Notes: generated by a model not told the origin, from the sequence alone. 64,000 bases of DNA from Viridibacterium sediminicola (GCF_039631295.1 NZ_JBDIVE010000008.1:1-64000); one strand, 5' to 3'; numbered from the stretch's first letter, positions 25,466 to 34,339 are shown. Numbers and translations: made by a program.

Positions 25466-28381
25466 ATGTCCGCTTCAACAATGAATGCAATTGCTTCTTC
25501 AACGGCCGCGGCACTGGCCGCTGCCGCACAACAGGCCTTGCCAAGCCGGGAGCTGTTTCTCAAAGCGCTCTCGCAGCATGCGCGTCTGATCAATCTGCGC
25601 ACGCCTTTGCCCGATGCCGCGCTGATTGCTGAACGTCTGCACGGACGTGAAGCTGTGTCGGCACCCTATCGTTTCGAGATCGATTGTCTGTCGAGCAGTG
25701 CACACTTATCGCTGGCACGCCTGATTGGTGAAGAGCTGAGCGTCAGTTTGTTGCTGGCAACGGGGCAGCGGCGCAGCTGGCATGGCATCGTCACGGCAGC
25801 CGCCCAGCTCGGTGCCGATGGCGGCCTGGCGCGCTATCGTTTGAGGCTAGAACCCTGGTTTGCCTTGCTCGGCCAGCGGCGCAACAGCCGCATCTTCCAG
25901 GACCAGACGGCGGAGGACATTCTGCGCAGTCTGTTTGCCGACTACCCGTTGGCGCGTTTCGAGTTTCAGCATCAGCAAATGCTGGCGGTGCGTGCGCTGA
26001 CGACCCAGTACCGCGAGACCGATCTGAGCTTCGCCTGTCGCTTGCTGGCTGAGGAAGGCTTGAGCTATCGCTTCGAGCATGATCAGTCTGAAGGTCTTGA
26101 CGGCGAGCCCGGCGGAACGCGGCACACGCTGATCGTCTTTGATGCGCAGACGCCCTTGCCGGAGTGCGCCCAGTCGCAGATCCGCTACCACCGCGTCGAT
26201 GCCTCGGAGGCGAGCGACACTCTGCAGCGCTGGGAGAGCGCACAGCGTGTCGGCACCAACAGCGTGGCGCGTGCCGGCTGGGATGCGCGCCAATTGCTGG
26301 CGCACGCCGGCAGCGCCGGCATCGATGATGGCCTGCTCGCGCTGGGCGAAGTACCGACGCTGGAAGACTGGGAGGGCGCGGCGCTCGCCTGTTATGCCGA
26401 TGCCGCCGCAGCCGAACGCGCTGCGCACCTGCGTGCGCAGTATCTGGCGCTTGCTGCACGCAGCCAGCGCGTGGCCGGTAGCGTACGTCAGCTGGCGGCC
26501 GGCAGCTGTTTCACGGTGATGCAGCATCCGCACTTCAGCGGCGAGGAGGCGCGCTTTTGCGTGCTGGAGGTCGAGCATGAAGCGCTCGACAATCTTGACA
26601 GTCAGGCCAGCCACGCCCCGCAACTGCAGACGCGCATCGACGACGCAGCCGTGACCGGGCGGGGCAGCTATCGCAATCGCGCCCGCTGCGTCTCCGCGTC
26701 CTTGCCGCTGGTCCCCATGCCCTTGCCGCGCCCACGCCTGCCCGGCTTGCAGACAGCCATCGTTGTCGGCAGTGCCAAGGCCCATCCGGGCAGCGGCACC
26801 CACAGCGAGCGCGATCACCGCATCAAGATCCAGTTTCCCTGGCAGCGTGGCGCCGTGCCGCTTGCTGGTGGATTGAGCAGCGCCACCGAGCGCGCGACGG
26901 GAGATGAGGCCAACGGCACCTGGGTGCGCGTCAGTGAGGCCCTCGCCGGTCCCCACTGGGGCAGCGTCTTCACGCCGCGCATTGGCAGTGAAGTGCTGGT
27001 CGACTTCATCAATGGAGACCCCGACCATCCGCTGGTTGTCGCCGGGCTCTACAACGGCCAGGACGCGCCACCCTGGCCCGCTGGCGAAGGCAGCAGCGCC
27101 AACCATCCCGGTGTTCTGGCCGGTTTTCATGCGCCGACGCTGGACGGCGCCGGCTGGAGCCAATGGCAGCTCGACGACGCCACCGGCCAGCTGCGCACGC
27201 GGCTGGCCACCAGCTTCGCCCGCAGCGAACTCAACCTCGGCTACCTCATCCACCAGACGCCCACCAGTAGCCAGCGAGGCACCTATCGCGGCCAAGGGTT
27301 TGAACTGCGCACCGACGGCTGGAGCATCACCCGTGCAGCCCAGGGCATGCTCCTCTCCACCACCGCGCGCCAGCACGCCAGCAGCACCCAGCTCGACACC
27401 GCTGAAGCCGCAGGCCAGCTCAAAGCCGCGTTTGATGTCGCCAACCGACTCTCCGACGCAGCCAGCCAATCCGAAGCCGACCCGCTCGCCCAAGCCAAGC
27501 AGATCGACGCCTTCCGCGCAGTGATTAGCGCCCCTCTCCCGCAAGCGGGAGAGGGGGAGAGGGCAGGCAAAGGCATGCCCGACGACGAAAGCAAACCCTT
27601 CACCGCCCCCGCCATCCTCATCGAAGCCCCGGCCAGCATCGCCCTCACTACACCGCAAAGCGCCACACTGTTTGCCGGCGAACAACTCAGCACCAGCGTA
27701 CAAGCCGACACCCAGATCACCGCCCAGCACACCGCCAGCCTTGTCTCGGGAGAGGCCACCAGCCTCTACACCCACGCCGGCGGCATCAAAGCCATCGCCG
27801 CCAACGCTCCGCTGAGCATCCAGTCGCACGACGGCCCGCTCGAAGTGCTGGCCGACCAGAACGTCACCGTCACCTCATCGAACGATGAAATCCACATCCT
27901 CGCCAGCTCCAAGATCGTGCTGCAGGCGGGCCAGTCGTCGATCACCCTCGAAGGCGCGAAAATCACCTTTGCGTGTCCGGGTAACTTCACGGCCAAGGGG
28001 GCGAGTCATGTGATGGCGGGTGGGGGCTCCAGTGCGGCGAGTTTGGGTGAGCTGCCGAGTGGTTTCGCCGATGTTGTGCCTGCTGGCGTAGATCATCCGA
28101 GCCTGGCCCCTGACGTGTTCAGTCAGGCACTTGGATTTGCGGAGTACCCGTCGCAATGGCTCCCGTTCAGCGGCCTTAGCGTTCAAGTGTTCAAGGACAA
28201 AACTCAAGTAGCTGGGGAGTCCGTGCCTTGCGATGAGTTGTTCACTCGAAGCTATTTGACAGAAGCCCCGACAGATCTGCGTTATGCAGTAGCTTTGCGG
28301 TCCGGGTGGGCCGTCGAACAAAGTATTGATATTGCGGTGCCTGAAGCCGAAAGCGCGGGGGCAGAGGAGGACGACCAATGA
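25466..28381 (+). CDS. vgrG: VgrG spike protein (TssI), vgrG-3
   Basis: The 971-residue VgrG starts at ATG 25466 after CGGGA; an in-frame GTG at 25448 is possible. Order of parts: gp27-like base (residues about 35-430, with TDLSFACRLLAEEGLSYRFE), OB-fold (RIKIQFPWQRG, WVRVSEALAGPHWGSVFTPR, GSEVLVDFINGDPDHPLVVA), DUF2345 region, beta-helix (LQAGQSSITLEGAKITFACP) and a distinct C-terminal tip (SVQVFKDKTQVAGE). It is not part of the near-identical vgrG pairs. The stop overlaps the ATG of the LysM-muramidase gene (ATGA), so this VgrG very probably delivers that effector. An in-frame palindromic repeat encodes PLPQAGEGERAG. Confidence 0.96.
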   Translation: MSASTMNAIASSTAAALAAAAQQALPSRELFLKALSQHARLINLRTPLPDAALIAERLHGREAVSAPYRFEIDCLSSSAHLSLARLIGEELSVSLLLATGQRRSWHGIVTAAAQLGADGGLARYRLRLEPWFALLGQRRNSRIFQDQTAEDILRSLFADYPLARFEFQHQQMLAVRALTTQYRETDLSFACRLLAEEGLSYRFEHDQSEGLDGEPGGTRHTLIVFDAQTPLPECAQSQIRYHRVDASEASDTLQRWESAQRVGTNSVARAGWDARQLLAHAGSAGIDDGLLALGEVPTLEDWEGAALACYADAAAAERAAHLRAQYLALAARSQRVAGSVRQLAAGSCFTVMQHPHFSGEEARFCVLEVEHEALDNLDSQASHAPQLQTRIDDAAVTGRGSYRNRARCVSASLPLVPMPLPRPRLPGLQTAIVVGSAKAHPGSGTHSERDHRIKIQFPWQRGAVPLAGGLSSATERATGDEANGTWVRVSEALAGPHWGSVFTPRIGSEVLVDFINGDPDHPLVVAGLYNGQDAPPWPAGEGSSANHPGVLAGFHAPTLDGAGWSQWQLDDATGQLRTRLATSFARSELNLGYLIHQTPTSSQRGTYRGQGFELRTDGWSITRAAQGMLLSTTARQHASSTQLDTAEAAGQLKAAFDVANRLSDAASQSEADPLAQAKQIDAFRAVISAPLPQAGEGERAGKGMPDDESKPFTAPAILIEAPASIALTTPQSATLFAGEQLSTSVQADTQITAQHTASLVSGEATSLYTHAGGIKAIAANAPLSIQSHDGPLEVLADQNVTVTSSNDEIHILASSKIVLQAGQSSITLEGAKITFACPGNFTAKGASHVMAGGGSSAASLGELPSGFADVVPAGVDHPSLAPDVFSQALGFAEYPSQWLPFSGLSVQVFKDKTQVAGESVPCDELFTRSYLTEAPTDLRYAVALRSGWAVEQSIDIAVPEAESAGAEEDDQ
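27532..27555. repeat. Perfect palindromic repeat inside vgrG-3
   Basis: Two 11-bp arms (CCCTCTCCCGC and GCGGGAGAGGG) flank AA. The unit resembles the repeat in vgrG-2 at 11,711-11,751 and intergenic palindromic units of betaproteobacteria. It is read in frame as part of a linker. Confidence 0.7.
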
Positions 28382-29742
28382 CCGCAGGAACCGTTACCGA
28401 TCCATATCTCGTCAAGTCGGGCGATACGCTCGGTGCGATTGCAAAGCAATCTGGACAGTCTGTGCAGGACTTGATGCGATGGAATGGCATCAAGGACGCT
28501 AACCGAATTAGTGTCGGTCAGTCCTTGTACCTTTCTGAGAGAAGTGCATTTGGTGTCAGTGTCGTGTTCTTGGATGCCTTGCGCAGTCCTATTGAGAATT
28601 TGCCCTACAAAGTCCGCTTCGATGGCAAGACGGTCGCGGGCAAGACAGCGACGAATGGCCGGGTGGATACGGTTGTCACCAAAGATGCGAAGTCATCCGT
28701 TGAAGTCCTGGTGCAAGATCTTCGCGGAGACTGGATCAGCATTTGCAAAACCGCATCTGACTATGGGCACAAGTTGCTGACACTCGTGAGCGGGGCAATC
28801 GTTATAAAAGGAACTACAGAAAAGCATCCTCCTGCGGCTCCAACAAAGCCGAAAGAGGAGCAGCCAGCAAAATCAGCGAAAGATGCAAAGCAGGCGCCGC
28901 TTCCGACAAAGCCTACCGGCGCTCCGACCAAAAACAATCCAGCGGTTAAAACGAAGAAGACGAAGGCCAAGCAAGGGCAGTCAGTCATCGAAGTTGGCGT
29001 CGACATTCCACAGGGCTTGTTGGACTTTTTTGCGAACTATAAGGGAGGCGAAATTACTGAGAAGGAGTGGAAGGATACTGCAGCTGGAATTGATTGCGAG
29101 CCGGAAGTTCTTAAAGCCATTGCAGAGGTCGAAAGCGGGGGGCGCTATGCCTTCTGGCGTTTAAACAAAGCGGATGGAGAAAACATCCCGGCTATCCTCT
29201 ACGAGCGTCACTACTTCAGCAAGGAAACGAGTGGCCAGCACGACAAGGATCATCCCGATATTTCTTGGCCGACTGGTTATCGGAAAAAGAGCCAGATCGG
29301 CGAGAAAGACAAGAAAATGTCGGACGGTAAGATTGACGACGATGACGTGTACGGTAGCTACGCCAGCGCGTACCTTCGACTGATCAACGCATATAGGCTG
29401 GATGCCGCAGCAGCGCTGAAGTCATGTTCGTGGGGCAAGTTTCAGATTATGGGAGCGAATTACGAGTTGTGCGGCGCACCTAGTATTGGCGTGTTCGTTA
29501 AGAAAATGTGCACATCAGATGCTGAGCAAATCGGTTTGCTCGCGGGGTTCATTCGTAAGAAACCTCAAGCTTGGAAGAATCCGAAGAACAAGAAGTTGGG
29601 TAAAGAAATTTCACTTCATGATGCAGTAAAGAAAAAGGACTGGGCTCTGATTGCGTTTAACTACAACGGGCCCGGCTACAAAACTTACGACTACGATACC
29701 AAGCTGAAAGCGGCATATGAACGTCTCAAAAAATCGGCTTAA
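28378..29742 (+). CDS. LysM-DUF3380 muramidase effector
   Basis: The 454-residue effector has a LysM domain at residues about 9-53 (YLVKSGDTLGAIAKQSGQSV), an Ig-like module (about 57-140, GVSVVFLDALRSPIENLPY), a TTEKH motif (146-150) and a Lys/Pro/Ala linker to about 200. The C-terminal half is an N-acetylmuramidase domain of the DUF3380 type: KAIAEVESGGRYAFW (candidate catalytic Glu250 or Glu252), PAILYERHYFSKETSG, HPDISW, YASAYLRLINAYRLD, CSWGKFQIMGANYELCG, QIGLLAGFIR and FNYNGPGYKTYDYDTKL. It would cut peptidoglycan in the target periplasm. It overlaps the vgrG-3 stop by ATGA and the next gene by 26 bp. Confidence 0.88.
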   Translation: MTAGTVTDPYLVKSGDTLGAIAKQSGQSVQDLMRWNGIKDANRISVGQSLYLSERSAFGVSVVFLDALRSPIENLPYKVRFDGKTVAGKTATNGRVDTVVTKDAKSSVEVLVQDLRGDWISICKTASDYGHKLLTLVSGAIVIKGTTEKHPPAAPTKPKEEQPAKSAKDAKQAPLPTKPTGAPTKNNPAVKTKKTKAKQGQSVIEVGVDIPQGLLDFFANYKGGEITEKEWKDTAAGIDCEPEVLKAIAEVESGGRYAFWRLNKADGENIPAILYERHYFSKETSGQHDKDHPDISWPTGYRKKSQIGEKDKKMSDGKIDDDDVYGSYASAYLRLINAYRLDAAAALKSCSWGKFQIMGANYELCGAPSIGVFVKKMCTSDAEQIGLLAGFIRKKPQAWKNPKNKKLGKEISLHDAVKKKDWALIAFNYNGPGYKTYDYDTKLKAAYERLKKSA

Positions 29743-30466
29743 TTTTTTCCTTGGAGGGATGGCCTCATTTTTTGCGTTGTTGGCGACGCCAGCACAGGCG
29801 GATTTGCGCTTGTCCAGCGAGTGGAAAGCTGACTACAACGTAAATCCGATTGCAGACGAGGCCTCACCGCTTGAACCTGCTGCGTTGGAGTATGCAAAGC
29901 AATTCAACGCCGTCGACGTAGCGACAGGCTGGGGGAAGCCGGCTAACTCGTTGGCGTTTCAGCTTTACTTTGGAGAGACCAAGTACTACATCCAACCCCT
30001 TAGCTTCATGGCAAAAGACCGCCCTGATGAGGTATGCACACCCAAAGACTACTCGGGTCAGCCAACGTACCAGTGCGAGCAGGGGCAGCGCTACAAGTAC
30101 TCCTGTCACTTGTTGTTTTTCAATGCGAAGTATCAGCCCGTAGGAGCCTTCAGAATCCGGATCAACGAGTCTTCCGAGGTGTTCTGCAATGCCATGCCGG
30201 CGATGGGTGTTTATGACAAGACGCGCAACGAGTTGCTTGTGACCTCTCAGTACTTTCCGATAGATCGCAAGGCTGCGAGCAAAGCCAGTGAGGTCGGTGC
30301 GAACTGGATGCGCATGACGTCCTTGTTCCGTCTGCGCGAAGAGGGCGGCAAGATTCTGGTTGAGCAAGATGATGCGTGCTTGAAGAATCCGAATCGCTAC
30401 GAAACCATTCCGGATGCGCGCAAGGCGCTTCGAGCCTGCTCCAGTCAGGCTTTACCCACCAAGTAA
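29717..30466 (+). CDS. Periplasmic candidate immunity protein for the LysM-muramidase
   Basis: The 249-residue protein has a Sec signal peptide (LNFFLGGMASFFALLATPAQ, cleaved near AQA) and a Cys-containing secreted domain (EVCTPKDYSGQPTYQCEQGQ, YSCHLLFFNAKYQPVGAFRI). The start overlaps the end of the muramidase gene by 26 bp, so the pair is co-translated. A periplasmic partner is what is needed against a self-intoxicating muramidase, so immunity is inferred from position and export. I recognise no family. A scar of vgrG sequence lies just downstream. Confidence 0.7.
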   Translation: MNVSKNRLNFFLGGMASFFALLATPAQADLRLSSEWKADYNVNPIADEASPLEPAALEYAKQFNAVDVATGWGKPANSLAFQLYFGETKYYIQPLSFMAKDRPDEVCTPKDYSGQPTYQCEQGQRYKYSCHLLFFNAKYQPVGAFRIRINESSEVFCNAMPAMGVYDKTRNELLVTSQYFPIDRKAASKASEVGANWMRMTSLFRLREEGGKILVEQDDACLKNPNRYETIPDARKALRACSSQALPTK

Positions 30467-30512
30467 AGCTGCTGAATCGATGATCAACAACTGTCTGAGG
30501 TCTCTGTGTGCA

Positions 30513-30563
30513 CTTCACGCCACGCATTGGCAGTGAAGTGCTGGTCAACTTCATCGATGCGGA
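30513..30563 (+). pseudogene. Short vgrG remnant (recombination scar)
   Basis: About 50 bp match the vgrG-3 region near 26,968-27,019, encoding FTPRIGSEVLVDFINGD, with a few changes. It has no flanking vgrG sequence. It marks the end of the vgrG-3 cassette and suggests that a former vgrG copy stood here. Confidence 0.75.
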
Positions 30564-30597
30564 GTCAGCTCTCACGTAAAGGCTGGCTCAGGGCGTC

Positions 30598-31233
30598 TCA
30601 AGTATTCTGACTCTCCAGGCAAACGCGGCAGACTTTTTGCAGATTTTCTCGTGCCTGACTCTCAAGTCGTGCTTGGAAAAACGGCGAACCATATATGCAG
30701 GGCCTTGCGGCCAGTGCGGATAAAATTTCAAGGCGTTTTACTTTAAACGTGGCATCTGGCACAAACGAGTATTCAGCCCGGATTTGTTGCTCGTACTCTT
30801 CAAACCTGGAGGGCGAGGCTCCAAGGATGGCCAGGTCGATGTCGACAAGCAGTTGGGCATCTGGCGCTGCGGGCTGTTCTGCATGCTTGGTACTGATGAC
30901 GAGGTCTGCAACGCGTGACGCAGTTGGGGCCGAGACGCCCGCAGATAGCAAGGCACTCAGTGCCCATTCAGCACTCCGCTCTTCGTTGTCGTGGCGCTCG
31001 CAATCGTAGATGGCGTCGTGAAACCACAAGGCAGCCTCGATTTCGGCTGGGGACGCGGCAAGGTGGCGGGACTGGTTGAGCCAGTCGATGCACTCGGTCA
31101 AGTGTTGCAGCGTGTGATAGTGCCGATGTGGTTCGGAGTAAGCATCAAGCAGCATGCTCAAGAGCCGATCGCTCTCTGTCTTTGCGCCGAGCGAGAGCCA
31201 CATGATTTGCCAGGATTTTTGTAAATCCACCAT
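30598..31233 (-). CDS. Predicted HD-superfamily metal-dependent phosphohydrolase
   Basis: The protein has 211 residues from ATG 31233 (MVDLQKSWQIMWLSLGAKTE), the usual N-terminus for this family; an upstream ATG at 31257 would overlap the preceding gene by 16 bp. HD-type metal ligands are visible in HYHTLQHLTECIDWL and ALWFHDAIYDCERHDNEERS, followed by VADLVISTKHAE and VDIDLAILGAS. It fits the conserved hypothetical family of predicted HD hydrolases. The substrate is unknown. It is soluble with no export signal. There is no evident link to secretion and it may be cargo between two effector cassettes. Confidence 0.75.
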   Translation of the reverse strand: MVDLQKSWQIMWLSLGAKTESDRLLSMLLDAYSEPHRHYHTLQHLTECIDWLNQSRHLAASPAEIEAALWFHDAIYDCERHDNEERSAEWALSALLSAGVSAPTASRVADLVISTKHAEQPAAPDAQLLVDIDLAILGASPSRFEEYEQQIRAEYSFVPDATFKVKRLEILSALAARPCIYGSPFFQARLESQARENLQKVCRVCLESQNT

Positions 31234-31241
31234 TGAGTCGG

Positions 31242-31997
31242 CTACCTTTCCAACCATACCCAGTCGACCTTGAGGCCTTGGTGCAACGGGATGGGTGAGC
31301 CTTCCTCAATGCGCTGACGCGCATTCAAGTCACCGACGACACCCCACATGCCACTACGTGGGCATAAGGCTTCGCTCTCGGCGCGCGGCGGCAGTTCGAA
31401 AGGCAGCTCTGGTACAGGCGCGGGTTCTTCCTCTGGTACTTCGTCAGCGTTTCCGTAGGGGCTTGGTGGTAGCCCTTGGGCGACGCGTTCGGCGGCGAGT
31501 TGGTCTTGGTCAACAAAATCCTTGAGCTGTGCGTAGAAATCCCAGTCCTTGTACTCAATCGGAAAAGTGAAGTCGTTCCAGTAGCCATAAAGAATCGGCG
31601 CGGCGTCGTAGATGGCTTTGTAGCGAAGTTGTCCGCTGTCGTGATCCAGAAGTCGGAATTCGATCCACCGCTCTCCGTTTCCAGAGGGCAAATCAATGCG
31701 TGGTTCAAACTCGCAGCGCAGGCCGGGTTTTATCTCAATTTTGTCTCCGGATGAGGCCTGAAAAAGCTCACGGTATGGCCTCCCGTAAACGTTTGGTGAG
31801 TCCGATGGGACGCCGTACAAATAGACTCTTTCGTTACCAATGTCCGCAAAGCAACCGTCAATAGGTGAGTTTTCGTTGCTCCACGAAAAAGCATCGGGAG
31901 GTAACTCTGATCTTTCAATGCGGCGAGACGCGAGAGAGTCCGTGTCGAACTCAATCGCATAGCGCACGAGATTGAACTCTTCGAGCAGTACTTTCAT
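31242..31997 (-). CDS. Putative orphan T6SS immunity protein (Imm71/72-like C-terminal motif)
   Basis: The 251-residue soluble protein has no signal peptide. The N-terminal half is unrecognised. A Pro-rich stretch (EEEPAPVPELPFELPP) leads to a C-terminal motif LCPRSGMWGVVGDLNARQR and a final VDWVWLER. A Cys-Pro-x-Ser/Thr-Gly-x-Trp segment with a terminal Trp cluster recalls cytoplasmic immunity proteins grouped as Imm71/Imm72. This is from memory and not verified. No toxin gene is adjacent, so it would be an orphan immunity gene kept after its effector was lost. It ends 8 bp before the HD-hydrolase start. Confidence 0.5.
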   Translation of the reverse strand: MKVLLEEFNLVRYAIEFDTDSLASRRIERSELPPDAFSWSNENSPIDGCFADIGNERVYLYGVPSDSPNVYGRPYRELFQASSGDKIEIKPGLRCEFEPRIDLPSGNGERWIEFRLLDHDSGQLRYKAIYDAAPILYGYWNDFTFPIEYKDWDFYAQLKDFVDQDQLAAERVAQGLPPSPYGNADEVPEEEPAPVPELPFELPPRAESEALCPRSGMWGVVGDLNARQRIEEGSPIPLHQGLKVDWVWLER

Positions 31998-32074
31998 CTT
32001 TAACCTTTCTTGTTCGCCGCCATGACATGCGCTCGAATCTGTTCAAGAAGTTCTTTTGCCTTCGCAAGCTCGCT

Positions 32075-32262
32075 CAAGCAAGTCGAAGGTGGCGCGCCGG
32101 TACCTGAACTGTGCCACGAGCACGGTATGCGCTCGGCGACGTTCTACAAGTGGCGCGCCAAATTTGGCTGCATGGAAGCTATCGCTGATGGCACGGCTCA
32201 AAAGCTTGAAGATGAGAATCGGCGTCTGAAGAAGATGTATGCCGAAGAGCGGCTCAAGCTTG
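32075..32262 (+). mobile_element. IS3-family orfA remnant
   Basis: A helix-turn-helix transposase N-terminus is readable on the plus strand: QVEGGAPVPELCHEHGMRSA, TFYKWRAKFGCMEAI and KLEDENRRLKKMYAEERLK, typical of IS3-group OrfA. There is no start codon at the right place, no orfB and no clear terminal repeats, so it is a dead fragment. It lies between the orphan immunity-like gene and the next effector cassette, marking past rearrangement. Confidence 0.8.
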
Positions 32263-32291
32263 AGTCTCATGGCTGCTTGAGCAGCAGCGTT

Positions 32292-32816
32292 TTATTCGAC
32301 AGGCCCGATGACGTCTTCGCCTGTTGTGTACATATACTTCAATGGGCCAAATATTGTTATGTAAGATTTCTTGGCTCCCCATTTCGTGCTTATCAGCTCG
32401 AAGCAGGACTTCCCTGTTGGATTGTGTCCGAAGCGATTCGATACAAATGGGGATTTTCCTGTTAAATCAATAATCACATATTCGTGAATGCACATCCCCG
32501 ACTCAGATAAGAGTAATCGCTTTATCCGGGCTCTCCCTCGTTCGTCACGTACGACCTTTCCGTTCGATCTCACAATATCGACAGCGGCCTCGGAGAGACT
32601 TATAGGAGTGTCCCATACATCTTTCCGACCAATCACAGAGTAAATTTTGATTCCATCAAGATAAACGCCATCAAAATTTGTTCTTGATAGCTTCTCTCCA
32701 TATTTGAACTCAAGTGTGCCTAGAGGTGTGCTGTGAATAGCCCATGCCTCTTCTTGAGTAAGCGCATATGTGATGTTCGAAAATAGAATAATAAAAACTA
32801 GTGTGACGGTTTTCAT
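32292..32816 (-). CDS. Secreted candidate immunity protein for the LysM-transglycosylase effector
   Basis: The 174-residue protein from ATG 32816 has a Sec signal peptide (MKTVTLVFIILFSNITYA). The mature part (TQEEAWAIHSTPLGTLEFKY, GVYLDGIKIYSVIGRKDVWD, YVIIDLTGKSPFVSNRFGHN) matches no family I know. The ATG overlaps the stop of the LysM-transglycosylase gene (ATGA). The gene is clearly richer in A+T than the T6SS core, which fits recent acquisition together with its effector. Immunity is inferred from coupling and periplasmic export. Confidence 0.65.
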   Translation of the reverse strand: MKTVTLVFIILFSNITYALTQEEAWAIHSTPLGTLEFKYGEKLSRTNFDGVYLDGIKIYSVIGRKDVWDTPISLSEAAVDIVRSNGKVVRDERGRARIKRLLLSESGMCIHEYVIIDLTGKSPFVSNRFGHNPTGKSCFELISTKWGAKKSYITIFGPLKYMYTTGEDVIGPVE

Positions 32817-34339
32817 TTTTTGGCTATTGAATCCGTGGTCGATATTAATTTGGTTGCCGCGCTTTTGTCGGGGGCGCAAACGAACTTCTTCGTGTCGATT
32901 TTTTCATCGATGTATCCTGCCAACCACTTGCGGTGGGCATTGATATAGCTTCCCTCTTCATCGAAATATACGTCTGCTTTCTTGCCCCCAATCTGTTGCT
33001 TCAACAGATACTCAGCGCGGCTGTCGGAAATGGTGTTCTGAATAAAGGACTTAGCATCGCCAAGACCAAGGTGGTGAGTTAGATACATCAACTTCGCCTT
33101 ATCTCCATCACTTAGTCCGTTTAATTCGTAACCGGCCGCTTCCAAGCCCTTGAGATTCTGCATGCCATAGTCCACTGCTGTTTGTATGGCGTACTCCGGC
33201 TCGAATCTCAGGTCGAGCAGCTTTTGCAGGTTTGCGTCGCTCGACTTTGCTCGGCCGGTGACGTACTTCCTGTTCAGCGTGTTCGCAAGTGGTGCTTTGG
33301 TGACCAGTGTATCGTCGGCAAGCCGGAAGGCTTGCACCGTTTGGGTTGTGGTTTTTTTCCCCTTCTTGACTTCAATCGTCGTCTGCGTGAGCCAGCGCTC
33401 TTTCTTGGCTCGGGCGTTGAGGAACGTTCCCGCAGTGCAAGCCATGCCAAGCCAGGTCCCGTCAAGAAACTGGGTCATACCTCTTGCCGAGGAACGTGGA
33501 GAGGCTGATTTCGCATCCCACTCTCCGGTGTTCTCTCTAAATGTCTTGAAGACAGGTTTGCCGTCTTTGCCAATCTTTTGTTTCTTCGTCTTCGGATCAA
33601 TGACAGGAATGTGATGAACGATGGTGATAGTCGCGGCTTCGGCATTCATGATCGCCGCTACTGCTTGCGGAATGACGCCTGCGCGCTTGGCTGCGGCGAT
33701 AACGATGTCGCGGTATTTGAAGTTTGAGCCCAGCTTCAGATTTTCTGGATTCGGGCATTCCAGGGAAACCTGCTGCACCGGATTGCCGCCCGCACTGCGA
33801 GTCTCTTTGACTTCGCCAGGTTCGGCGGGTTTTGTTGGCGCAGGGGGGCGGGTTGCACCGTCGTGTTTGCGCATGACGCTTGTTATGGTCACCTTCGGGC
33901 TGGCAATTCGAGCATGGGTTTCACCGGCAGGCGCGACGAGTTTGGCGACCGTCTTTTCTGCCCCATCAGATTTTTTGACCGTGATGGTGATGGGAGTGTT
34001 GGGTTTGCTCACAGCGTAAGCGGGCAAGCAGCCGTTAGCATCGGTTGTGCATTCAAGGCGTTCATCGCCAAGATGAAGCGCGACCTTCAGGCCTTGAATC
34101 GGATTGTTGAGCGCATCAACGAACTGTGCCCAGAAGGTTCCCCAGTCGTCTTGCTTGGCGACTGCCGGAGGCTTAGCCTTCGGCGACTCAGACAGTTTCA
34201 GGACTTGACCGACCGCAATGCGATTGGGGTCGGAGATGTTGTTTAGGCGCGCGAGCTCGTTAACGGTGGTGCGGTGCGCATTCGCGATCTTGCCGAGCGT
34301 GTCACCCGAGCGGACCGTGTAGAGGGCAGCTGTTGTCAT
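32813..34339 (-). CDS. LysM-lytic transglycosylase effector
   Basis: The 508-residue effector is modular. LysM spans residues about 7-50 (YTVRSGDTLGKIANAHRTTV). An Ig-like module (about 70-155, AQFVDALNNPIQGLKVALHL) ends in an RKH motif (157-159), followed by a PPAPTKP linker. The C-terminal half is a soluble lytic transglycosylase-like domain with candidate catalytic Glu234 (VAAIMNAEAATITI), PRSSARGMTQFLDGTWLG (281-298), then helices ending in YLTHHLGLGDAKSFI. It would cleave the glycan backbone in target cells. The ATG overlaps the stop of the truncated vgrG just upstream (ATGA). Its immunity candidate overlaps its own stop. Confidence 0.85.
   Translation of the reverse strand: MTTAALYTVRSGDTLGKIANAHRTTVNELARLNNISDPNRIAVGQVLKLSESPKAKPPAVAKQDDWGTFWAQFVDALNNPIQGLKVALHLGDERLECTTDANGCLPAYAVSKPNTPITITVKKSDGAEKTVAKLVAPAGETHARIASPKVTITSVMRKHDGATRPPAPTKPAEPGEVKETRSAGGNPVQQVSLECPNPENLKLGSNFKYRDIVIAAAKRAGVIPQAVAAIMNAEAATITIVHHIPVIDPKTKKQKIGKDGKPVFKTFRENTGEWDAKSASPRSSARGMTQFLDGTWLGMACTAGTFLNARAKKERWLTQTTIEVKKGKKTTTQTVQAFRLADDTLVTKAPLANTLNRKYVTGRAKSSDANLQKLLDLRFEPEYAIQTAVDYGMQNLKGLEAAGYELNGLSDGDKAKLMYLTHHLGLGDAKSFIQNTISDSRAEYLLKQQIGGKKADVYFDEEGSYINAHRKWLAGYIDEKIDTKKFVCAPDKSAATKLISTTDSIAKK

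Noticed and set aside
32010..32465. A complete IS3 element
   Set aside because: Only the orfA helix-turn-helix part is readable. No orfB, terminal inverted repeats or target duplication were seen.
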